NCBI GenBank assembly: GCA_016937995.1
Contig: JAFGVM010000081.1
Span: 1-34,942, forward strand
Direction of reading: 5' to 3'
DNA: 34,942 nucleotides
DNA from: Candidatus Delongbacteria bacterium
Lineage (GTDB): Bacteria; UBA4055
The notes under the pieces are model-generated. The model was not told where the DNA came from. It ran no database searches and worked only from the letters and a program-made list of their open reading frames with translations. A program made the position numbers and the translations under genes. This document shows, one piece after another, positions 23,804-30,852 of the stretch; position 1 is the stretch's first letter, and each line of letters begins with the position of its first letter.

Positions 23804-25858
23804 TTATATCCCGTATTCATCTAACGGTATGTTCAACTCTTCAGTACCTGCAACAGCAAATCGCCCGTTCCTGATTATATCAAATTTCTCTCCATCTTCT
23901 GCAATAGCAGTAATGAATTCAATATCCTCGTAAGGAAGTGTTATATCAGTATGAACATTTGTATAAGCTTTTGAATAATCCTCTTTTCTGTTCAAGGTCA
24001 TTGAATTATCTCTTGCAGTGATCTCTTTATTGTCAATAGGGTTGTAAACAGCCATATCTTCAGTGTGAGAGAAGCACGTATCACCAATAGCAAAATGAGG
24101 TCCCATTTTTTCTATTATTAGAACTGGGAGGACATCCAGTATCTTATACTTTTGAGCAACTACATAAGCTAAAGTATTTGTACCGATTGCAAATTCACCG
24201 ATTGGTAATGTCTTATGTGGGAAGATAAGATTCTCTTCGATAAATTTCTTATTTTTAGCTTCTTCATCATAGTTCGCACAGCTGTAGTCAGAGATGAATC
24301 CATCTTTAAAAGTCAGGTTGAGTTCTTTGTATTTCAAACCGCCCAGGAAGGTTTCTTTAATATGAAGAGTTCCATTAGTTCCTTCAAGTTGAGGACTTGT
24401 AAATACTTCACCAACAGGAATGTTCACATCCGCTCCGCAGTTACAATAATTTGTCTGCTTGGAAGGATCTGTCAGCTTCTGATTCTTGATGATAATATCT
24501 GTAAGGTTACCATTCTGACCTTTGATGTGTACTTTAGTAGATCTGTCAAGAACATCAATGATGTTCTTTTGAATTACTTCATATCTTTCACTTTCAAGCA
24601 TGTTAATTTCAAGAGTATCTTCAAATATAGCTTCAAATTCTCCATCGATCTCTGGTGAAGGGAACGAAATTATACAGAAACTATTTTCAGTCCTAGGCAT
24701 ATATTTCTGTTGAGTTTGAGAATTTGTCATCATCATCTTCTGGTATATTTTCTGTTGTTCAGGATCTAATGACCATGCTGAATCTTTATTTTCTGGAGCA
24801 AAAGGTTTCTCTCCAAATTTTGTTACAGCGATCACACCTGAATACTGCTTGGTATATTCATCAGTATTTTCCCATGCTATTTTTGTTTGTTCTATAGACT
24901 TTTCAGCCAGTGATTCATCAAGGAACGATGCAATTGAGAATTTATGATCATGACCTAATTGTTTGTTTGCAGAAGTTGAAGCAGGAGATCTAACGATCGA
25001 GTCTAAATTATATTTTTCCTTAAGAAGTACGATCACTCTTTTTATCAATTCTTCCTGACCAATCTGACAAACAATCATAACGGTTGATTTCATTGACATA
25101 TCTTTATTGCTCTTAACGAATCCCTGCTCGTATGCTTTAACTATCTGAAGAGCCAAAATATCAAGTTTTTCTTTTGAGTATGATTTTAAAAAATTAGCTG
25201 TCTTGATCTCATTTTCGGTGATGTACGGGTCGAACTTGAACATGTATCTTAGATCGGATGGATCAGAATCGAGGATCACATCCTTATAGTACGTCAATTC
25301 TTTGTCAAACATTGCTTTTATGCCAATTATTCTTGCTTCCAAGTTCATTTGTTGCTGATATCTTCTCACTATTTCAGAGATAGATCTTGTTTCGATATTT
25401 AAAGTTCCATTAAAATAGTTGAAAAGTTCTAAAAAAAGCTTATTATATTTGTCCATTTCAAAGATCTTGTGTTCAAAAGAATAATTCCTGTAAGATCTGT
25501 ATATCTGATAAAGCACATAGAAAATTTTACCGATCTGCTCTCCGAAAATTTCTACAGAATAAACAGGATTAGCATAGGATCTTCCATAGTTTTCCGGCAA
25601 TATTTCTTCACTGAAACCATTGAATGTCTTTTGAAGTTCTTCAAAAGATTTATTATTGAAGAAATCATCATTGATTTTTTTTTCGTGCTCATAAAAATAT
25701 ATTATTAGATCAGCACACTTTATAAGAAAAGTTTTAAATTTCTCATCAATAGTTGTTACAGGTAATTTTAGAGCTATTTCTTTAATCAATGAGATATTTT
25801 TTTCATAGCTGTCCAGGATAGGTGCATTTATCTCTGAATAAAATTGTTTAAAATCCAT
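23804..25858 (-). CDS. M29-type aminopeptidase with long N-terminal extension
   Basis: A 684-residue protein. The C-terminal two thirds (about 255-684) resemble M29 (AmpS/AmpT) metallo-aminopeptidases. IPVGEVFTSP carries Glu484, PIGEFAIGTN Glu555, GPHFAIGDTCF His588 and NVHTDI the His636-x-Asp638 pair. This is the Glu-Glu-His-HisxAsp order and near spacing of the family's dinuclear metal site. Typical family members have about 410 residues. The first roughly 255 here form an extra helical domain I cannot assign. There is no signal peptide. I chose the start at 25858 because GGAGAAATAAT precedes it; the frame is open 36 bases further up, into the palindromic-repeat region. It probably removes N-terminal residues from cytoplasmic peptides. 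Confidence 0.8.
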   Translation of the reverse strand: MDFKQFYSEINAPILDSYEKNISLIKEIALKLPVTTIDEKFKTFLIKCADLIIYFYEHEKKINDDFFNNKSFEELQKTFNGFSEEILPENYGRSYANPVYSVEIFGEQIGKIFYVLYQIYRSYRNYSFEHKIFEMDKYNKLFLELFNYFNGTLNIETRSISEIVRRYQQQMNLEARIIGIKAMFDKELTYYKDVILDSDPSDLRYMFKFDPYITENEIKTANFLKSYSKEKLDILALQIVKAYEQGFVKSNKDMSMKSTVMIVCQIGQEELIKRVIVLLKEKYNLDSIVRSPASTSANKQLGHDHKFSIASFLDESLAEKSIEQTKIAWENTDEYTKQYSGVIAVTKFGEKPFAPENKDSAWSLDPEQQKIYQKMMMTNSQTQQKYMPRTENSFCIISFPSPEIDGEFEAIFEDTLEINMLESERYEVIQKNIIDVLDRSTKVHIKGQNGNLTDIIIKNQKLTDPSKQTNYCNCGADVNIPVGEVFTSPQLEGTNGTLHIKETFLGGLKYKELNLTFKDGFISDYSCANYDEEAKNKKFIEENLIFPHKTLPIGEFAIGTNTLAYVVAQKYKILDVLPVLIIEKMGPHFAIGDTCFSHTEDMAVYNPIDNKEITARDNSMTLNRKEDYSKAYTNVHTDITLPYEDIEFITAIAEDGEKFDIIRNGRFAVAGTEELNIPLDEYGI

Positions 25859-25882
25859 ATTATTTCTCCATTTTAAATTAAA

Positions 25883-25905
25883 ATTCCGAAACAAGTTCAG
25901 AATGG
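25883..25905 (+). repeat. small palindromic repeat, copy 3
   Basis: ATTCCGAA (25883-25890), ACAAG loop, TTCAGAAT (25896-25903), then GG. The left arm has one mismatch to a perfect palindrome. It lies between the barrel gene and the M29 gene. Confidence 0.75.
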
Positions 25906-25939
25906 CACTTTTGGTAGTAATGAGATACTTTTTACAAAA

Positions 25940-26689
25940 TTAAAATGCGGTAGTATAAATAACACGGACCTCTCTTCCAAGAGTTTCTCCAGTGTTTTTA
26001 AGAATATCTTTCACGTCGAACTCAAGATGCAGAACATTCTCAAAAGACCATCTTAATCCAATATTCAAGTATCCGTTACCTTTATTATTTCCTTCTTTAC
26101 TATTGTCATTCCAGGCAAAATCGTATTCGCAAAGCAAATTAACAGTGGGGACTATGCTCTTATCGAATCCGATGAACATATTAATGTTATCATCACCCTC
26201 GTATGGGTCTTCTTCAGTAACACAATAGTTAACTCCCCAATGGAAGCCTAAAGTCCCGAATTGTCCTTCAGCAACATAATAATTTTTGCTTAATACAAGA
26301 TAAAATCCTTTTGATTTGATCGCAAATCTGTCTCCAAGCCATTGTCCTGCTCCCTGGCTGTCAAAACCTACAGAAACATTTGGATAATAAAAATCCTCTT
26401 TAAATGCCAGGAACTGAATTCTCATCCCAGGTTGTCCATTCCATGCAGGAGTCTGATCACCTATAATGTTGGATGTACCATAACTGACACCAAAAAAGAA
26501 ATTCTCAAACACACCAATATTAACTTCTCCCATCATACCGTTAGATGCATAAAGTCTTCCACCTATTTCGATCTCAGCTCTGTTTAAAGAATATGCGGTT
26601 GGTGTATCAATGAGTCTTTTTGTGAATGCATCCTGACTTAACAGTACATTAACAGTGATTAAAGCAAAAATAAAGAAGATCTTTTTCAT
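25940..26689 (-). CDS. predicted outer-membrane beta-barrel protein
   Basis: A 249-residue exported protein with a signal peptide ending VLLSQ. Its strands resemble the YjbH/conserved barrel type found in FCB genomes: RLIDTPTAYSLNRAEIEIGG, FENFFFGVSYG, VSVGFDSQGAG and YLNIGLRWSFENVLHLEFDVKD. The final residues, IYTTAF, end in Phe as expected for a BAM substrate. The ribosome site AGGGAT is present. It follows the terminator at 26712-26739 on the same strand with no clear promoter in the 59-base gap. Function unknown. Confidence 0.7.
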   Translation of the reverse strand: MKKIFFIFALITVNVLLSQDAFTKRLIDTPTAYSLNRAEIEIGGRLYASNGMMGEVNIGVFENFFFGVSYGTSNIIGDQTPAWNGQPGMRIQFLAFKEDFYYPNVSVGFDSQGAGQWLGDRFAIKSKGFYLVLSKNYYVAEGQFGTLGFHWGVNYCVTEEDPYEGDDNINMFIGFDKSIVPTVNLLCEYDFAWNDNSKEGNNKGNGYLNIGLRWSFENVLHLEFDVKDILKNTGETLGREVRVIYTTAF

Positions 26690-26711
26690 TACAGTATCCC
26701 TATTGTTTTTT

Positions 26712-26739
26712 AAAAAAAAGGCACGATATTTCGTGCCTT
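26712..26739 (-). terminator. rho-independent terminator of the GlmL-like operon (minus strand)
   Basis: The 9-bp stem AAGGCACGA / TCGTGCCTT with a 4-base loop is followed on the minus strand by eight T. It starts 10 bases after the stop of the 374-residue protein. Confidence 0.88.
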
Positions 26740-26748
26740 GAATTAATT

Positions 26749-27873
26749 CTATTTTTCGATCATTTCAATGTTAGCTCTTGGGATCAATACATCTTTACCA
26801 TCCACATTAGCTATCATTACTCTGACCCAAGTTCCTGATTCAACTTTGTGAAGTTCTACAGGAAGGCTTACTACAGTTCCAAGTTTTCCAAAATAAGGTG
26901 CTCTAATGATCCTGATCTGGTCACCGGTCTCAATTCCAGTCTGTGCATAATCTTTAGACGTATTATCATCGATATTCTCGTTATGCGTAATGATTATTTC
27001 AGGTCTCATAACACCTGCTCTGATCTGTGTAGCACCGTTAATTGATGCTTTATAGCCTTCGTACTTTTTTAGAAGATCAAATGTTCTTTGTGCCATTGGG
27101 ATAGTTCCGAAACCTTCTGTAAGGATCAATGTGAATCCGATATCCTCGTGACCGGTTATAGCAACACCCAGATCTCTGCCCAGAATATCCTTGATGTCCT
27201 GGTATTCGAAACATCCACTGATAATTCCTTTTACACCAATTTCTTTAGATTTCTTCAATGCTTCAGGTGTTACTTTAGATCCTGCTACAATTACTTTTCC
27301 TTTCATTGCTTCAGTGATCATTGTCTCATTCAGAATTGTTTCAGGTGAGGATGAAGCCATCATAATTTCACCCTGAGTTTCTCCACCAAGACCAATGATC
27401 CCCTGTATATGAACACCGGTAGTTCCCATGATCACACCTTCTTTTGGTATTTCCTCAAGAACCTTACCATCTACATAAGCATCAATTTCTACAGGAATAG
27501 CAGGAGCGTTAAAAATAACCTGTCCGGTAATTCCGGATATCTGACTTACTGTGCCGGTAATAGGTGCCTTATATTCGCTCTTAAAGAATCCGAAAAATCC
27601 TTTACTTTGAGCAACTAATTCGCCTTTTGTTACCTGATCACCCTCCTTTTTTAACATTGCCTCTGGTAATTCGCTTGCTTTTCCTAAAGCTAACTGACCT
27701 GCAACATTGATAGGGTATACTTTGCCGGGTAATTCTGTTTTTGCCACAATAGTACGGGCATCTATCATATCATCTTTTTTTACTAATACGTCACCAAGAA
27801 GCGGTAGTTTTCGGGTTTTTTCGATCTCAGTCTTTGCTGCAACTTTTAATCCCGGTGTATATGCATGAGCCAT
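26749..27873 (-). CDS. GlmL-partner protein with sandwich-hybrid and KOW-like segments
   Basis: A 374-residue soluble protein without signal peptide or membrane helix. The N-terminal 130 residues look like two biotinyl/lipoyl-like barrel-sandwich segments (PLLGDVLVKKDDMIDARTIV, then KAPITGTVSQISGITGQV). Neither has the lysine-in-loop context of a lipoylated or biotinylated site. A central alpha/beta region (about 145-280) is glycine-rich (HIQGIIGLGGETQGEI). Residues about 310-374 resemble a KOW/SH3-like barrel (ETGDQIRIIRAPYFGKLGTV). It lies 36 bases after the GlmL-like gene on the same strand, with a terminator behind it. A physical or functional pairing with the GlmL-like protein is inference; the activity is unknown. 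Confidence 0.75.
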   Translation of the reverse strand: MAHAYTPGLKVAAKTEIEKTRKLPLLGDVLVKKDDMIDARTIVAKTELPGKVYPINVAGQLALGKASELPEAMLKKEGDQVTKGELVAQSKGFFGFFKSEYKAPITGTVSQISGITGQVIFNAPAIPVEIDAYVDGKVLEEIPKEGVIMGTTGVHIQGIIGLGGETQGEIMMASSSPETILNETMITEAMKGKVIVAGSKVTPEALKKSKEIGVKGIISGCFEYQDIKDILGRDLGVAITGHEDIGFTLILTEGFGTIPMAQRTFDLLKKYEGYKASINGATQIRAGVMRPEIIITHNENIDDNTSKDYAQTGIETGDQIRIIRAPYFGKLGTVVSLPVELHKVESGTWVRVMIANVDGKDVLIPRANIEMIEK

Positions 27874-27909
27874 AAAACTCTCCTATTAAAAAACTTTTAA
27901 AATTATTAG

Positions 27910-29826
27910 TTAAACACCATCTTTATCAGACTTTGGAACATAATTCTTTGAAATATCCCACTCTCCAAGCATTTTTACACGATCTTTAAAATCTTTAGAG
28001 AATTTGAATGGTCTACCTCTTGTATCTATGATCAGACCAACCACTCCACCTCTTAAATTTCTAGTTACAGTTTTACCTTTTCCAGCTCCAACATCGAAAC
28101 CTTTTGCAGGTTCTATAACAAATTTCACTTCTTCATCGTATGGGAAATCATATCTGATAACCTTATTAGATTCGATCCATTCATTTAATTTAGTTCCATC
28201 AGGAAGTTCAGCTGTGATCTTTACAACTTCTTTGCCTTCTTTGATCTTTCCTACAGGACAAATGCTCATAGCCAAATGAATCAGACAGTCCTTATCGAAA
28301 ACTTCCATAGCAGCTCTTTCACAACCAGGAGCATCAACTTCAGATAGAACTCCGAGTTGAGGCATCATGAAGATCGAATCTACTGCCAGTTCTGTAATTC
28401 CTTCAGGTAGAAAAGCGTCAACGAGCATGTGTGCGGACTGACTTCTAAGAGGAGCATGAGAAAGAACACCTCCTGAACCTACAAGCATATCAAGCTCCAT
28501 CATGTTTATGATAGAGTCACTTGTATCAGTATCACTGAATGCATCAGCAATACCTTTTTCCTGCTGAATACCCTTTAATCCAACTGCGAAAGCTTTATGC
28601 TGAATGAAGGAGAGTCTTAAAGCCTCTCTTGCAATCGCCTGCTCAACATCAAGATCCTGTTTTGACTGAGGAATAGTTGTAGGACGGATCATTTTATTTC
28701 CTATTCCGTTCCTAAGTTCAGATTCATCCATTTCAAAGGGAACCCATCTCATAATATCATCTAAACCAGACTCCAAAAGAACATTTGAAACAGAATATGA
28801 CATTCCCAGATTAGCAGATACAGTTCTGTTGAATTTCAGATGTTGTTTACCTTCTTTATCCTCAAGTTTAAATACAGAGAAAATATCAGTCGTAGCACCA
28901 CCAATATCTACACCGACAACATTTTTATTCTGCAATTCACCGATCTTTTTTATGATCAGGCCAACTGCTCCCGGTGTAGGCATAATGGGTGCATCAGTCC
29001 ATTTCATTAATTTATTATAACCAGGAGCCTGTTGCATAACATGTTCCATAAACAGGTCATGGATCTTGTCTGAAGCAGGTCTTAAATTTTCATGTTCCAG
29101 CGAAGGTCTAAGATTAGGTACGATACTTAACGCTGTATCATTTTCCAAGATCTTTTTAATATCTTCCTGAGCTCTCTGGTTCCCTGCATATATAACAGGA
29201 AGTGCATAGCCTGCACCAAGTCTTGCAGTCGGTCTTGCTGATTTAACAAGTTCAGACATTCCTATAACATGTTTAGGTTTTGCCTGATCCGTTTCTCCGG
29301 CAATTAGTATCATATCCGGTCTTAATGCTCTGATCCTTTCAATCTTTTCATGGGGAAGTCTTCCATCGTTGATCGCCAATACATCCATAACGATCGCACC
29401 TGCACCCAAAGCTGCTCTCTGAGCAGATTCGGCTGTCATTCCTTTAACTACTCCGAATACCATCATCTGAAGACCTCCACCTGCTGAAGAAGTGGATATG
29501 TATATATCACATCCTTCTTCGATGCCTTCAGAATTTACCGTTTTTCTCAGAATTTGCTCATTAGCTACAAATGTTCTCTTCTGGTTGTAATATTTACTAC
29601 CTTTTGCAGCATCTGACTTATAATATTCAGTAGCTAATTCTTCAAGTTCCATAATTGCATTCAGTACACCTTTAGTAACATCTTCAAATGGAGCTTCAAC
29701 AGTGGTAGGGGCTTCACCCCTGACAAGCTGACGATATTCATCGCCAACTTTTTCGATCAGGATCGCTTTTGTCGTAGTTGATCCGCAATCGGTTGCAATG
29801 ATCGTTGTGACTTCTTGGTTGGACAT
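27910..29826 (-). CDS. GlmL/MutL-family ASKHA ATPase-like protein
   Basis: A 638-residue protein of the glutamate-mutase-L (MutL, PF13941-type) family with the actin-like ATPase fold. The phosphate-1 loop is ATDCGSTTTKAIL (11-23) and the phosphate-2 loop VGVDIGGATTDIF (about 302-314). Other conserved stretches are STSSAGGGLQMMVFG, PDMILIAGETDQ, PTPGAVGLII and the LVGSGGVLSHAP loop. Family members studied next to adenosylcobalamin mutases are about 460 residues; this one has a longer C-terminal part (about 490-638). It is unrelated to the mismatch-repair MutL. The family is thought to act as chaperone or reactivator for B12 enzymes, but no such enzyme is encoded here. GAGG sets the start. Confidence 0.85.
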   Translation of the reverse strand: MSNQEVTTIIATDCGSTTTKAILIEKVGDEYRQLVRGEAPTTVEAPFEDVTKGVLNAIMELEELATEYYKSDAAKGSKYYNQKRTFVANEQILRKTVNSEGIEEGCDIYISTSSAGGGLQMMVFGVVKGMTAESAQRAALGAGAIVMDVLAINDGRLPHEKIERIRALRPDMILIAGETDQAKPKHVIGMSELVKSARPTARLGAGYALPVIYAGNQRAQEDIKKILENDTALSIVPNLRPSLEHENLRPASDKIHDLFMEHVMQQAPGYNKLMKWTDAPIMPTPGAVGLIIKKIGELQNKNVVGVDIGGATTDIFSVFKLEDKEGKQHLKFNRTVSANLGMSYSVSNVLLESGLDDIMRWVPFEMDESELRNGIGNKMIRPTTIPQSKQDLDVEQAIAREALRLSFIQHKAFAVGLKGIQQEKGIADAFSDTDTSDSIINMMELDMLVGSGGVLSHAPLRSQSAHMLVDAFLPEGITELAVDSIFMMPQLGVLSEVDAPGCERAAMEVFDKDCLIHLAMSICPVGKIKEGKEVVKITAELPDGTKLNEWIESNKVIRYDFPYDEEVKFVIEPAKGFDVGAGKGKTVTRNLRGGVVGLIIDTRGRPFKFSKDFKDRVKMLGEWDISKNYVPKSDKDGV

Positions 29827-29886
29827 TAATTACCTCAAAATTTATGTTAATTAATACATTTTACATAACTTCTTAATCAAGTAAAG

Positions 29887-29915
29887 AATATATTTATAAT
29901 CAGGGATTTTAGCAA
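29887..29915 (-). promoter_or_regulatory. predicted promoter of the GlmL-like operon
   Basis: On the minus strand it reads TTGCTA, 17 bases, TATATT, about 60 bases before the start codon at 29826. Confidence 0.65.
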
Positions 29916-29963
29916 GATTGTTTTTATTTTTTAATTACAATGAATATGACAGGATGTTGATAT

Positions 29964-29985
29964 TACGGTGCGAGATGCTACCGTA
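29964..29985. other. unassigned stem-loop
   Basis: TACGGTGC pairs with GCTACCGTA, giving 8 bp with one bulged base and loop GAGAT. No T run follows on either strand, so it is not a simple terminator. Confidence 0.5.
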
Positions 29986-30008
29986 TCTGTTTTCAAAGAA
30001 TTTTTAGA

Positions 30009-30034
30009 TTGATTAATCAAAATTATTTGATCAA
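30009..30034. promoter_or_regulatory. paired palindromes, possible operator
   Basis: TTGATTAATCAA (30009-30020) is a perfect 12-bp palindrome, and TTGATCAA (30027-30034) is a perfect 8-bp palindrome with the same half-site TTGA. Their centres are 16 bases apart. They lie about 110 bases before the gene at 30143. Confidence 0.35.
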
Positions 30035-30142
30035 TTTATGTTCATTATAAATCAGGCTGAAGAATGTATTGAGATTAAAATTTAGGTAGAGTTGTATACT
30101 GTTTTGATCATTAGATCAGGGTTTGAAAGAAAGGGAAAAGAG

Positions 30143-30766
30143 ATGAGAATGAAAAATATATTTATAATAGGATTATTAGCACTGGGAATTTGGTACTGGT
30201 ACGATATGCAGCCGGTTACTTATGGTCATGGTCAGATAGCACCGGATGCACCGAAACAAGTTTTAGGTTCAAAGAAAAAATTCAACTTTAAAGACGATTA
30301 TGAAATTTTACCTTTAGCTACTTTTGATATAACTGCCAGAGTACTTTCAAGAAAGAGATACTGGACTGGTAGAGATTCCGAATTAGCTCCGGTCGATCTG
30401 GCTTTAGGTTGGGGCCCGATGTCTGATGAAAAAGTACTGGATCAACTTAAAATAAGTCAGAGTAACAGATGGTTCTATTGGAGATGTAAAAAGTTACCTA
30501 TACCTCAACAGGATATTCTGTATAATTCTGCGAATATGCATCTTATTCCGGCTGATGATCAGATCGAAAGCAGAATAAAAGATGCTAAAAAGGGCGATCT
30601 TGTAAAGTTCAAAGGTTACCTTGTAAGGGTTGAAGGGGATAAGGGCTGGTACTGGCAGGGTTCACTGAGCAGAACTGATACAGGTGATGGAGCTTGTGAA
30701 GTTGTTTTCGTAAAGGAATTTGAGATAATAGATAAAGACAGTGTCCTGTCTAAAATGAAAATGTAA
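30143..30766 (+). CDS. membrane-anchored protein of unknown function
   Basis: A 207-residue protein that I do not recognise. An N-terminal helix (about 3-18, KNIFIIGLLALGIWYW) anchors it. The body is rich in tryptophan and charge: YGHGQIAPDAPKQ, ITARVLSRKRYWTGRDSELA, VDLALGWGPMSD, NRWFYWRCKKLPIP and GDLVKFKGYLVRVEGDKGWYW. The segment from about 155 to 200 (KGDLVKFKGYLVRV ... CEVVFVKEFEII) reads like an OB-type barrel strand set, and the gene appears intact. AGGGAAAAGAG precedes ATG 30143; the frame stays open 51 bases upstream, but that part has no ribosome site. It is not obviously linked to either neighbour. Confidence 0.7.
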   Translation: MRMKNIFIIGLLALGIWYWYDMQPVTYGHGQIAPDAPKQVLGSKKKFNFKDDYEILPLATFDITARVLSRKRYWTGRDSELAPVDLALGWGPMSDEKVLDQLKISQSNRWFYWRCKKLPIPQQDILYNSANMHLIPADDQIESRIKDAKKGDLVKFKGYLVRVEGDKGWYWQGSLSRTDTGDGACEVVFVKEFEIIDKDSVLSKMKM

Positions 30767-30776
30767 TTTATTTTTA

Positions 30777-30805
30777 TTGCTTTTGTAATTAGTTTGTTGT
30801 ATTTT
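30777..30805 (+). promoter_or_regulatory. predicted promoter of the beta-helix protein gene
   Basis: TTGCTT (30777-30782), 17 bases, TATTTT (30800-30805), 47 bases before the start. Confidence 0.5.
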
Positions 30806-30852
30806 TAATTTGCGGTTATCAAAATATCTTAAAATTTAATGGGGTATATAAA

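Larger units (their letters stand above)
29827..30142. other. 316-base gene-free gap with regulatory structure
   Basis: It holds the minus-strand GlmL promoter (29887-29915), a hairpin at 29964-29985 and two perfect palindromes at 30009-30020 and 30027-30034. The last 50 bases precede the gene at 30143. No reading frame of credible length with a ribosome site was found, and no clear promoter for 30143. Confidence 0.7.

Noticed and set aside
24215-24658. A 147-residue plus-strand frame opposite the M29 gene
   Set aside because: No ribosome site, no recognisable domain, and the minus strand carries a conserved metallopeptidase here.
27910-29826. MutL of DNA mismatch repair
   Set aside because: The protein lacks GHKL ATPase motifs and instead has actin-like phosphate loops; the name overlap is accidental.
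30009-30020. TTGATTAATCAA as an FNR/CRP-type site
   Set aside because: The half-sites are separated by two bases rather than the four of the FNR consensus, and no such regulator is in view.
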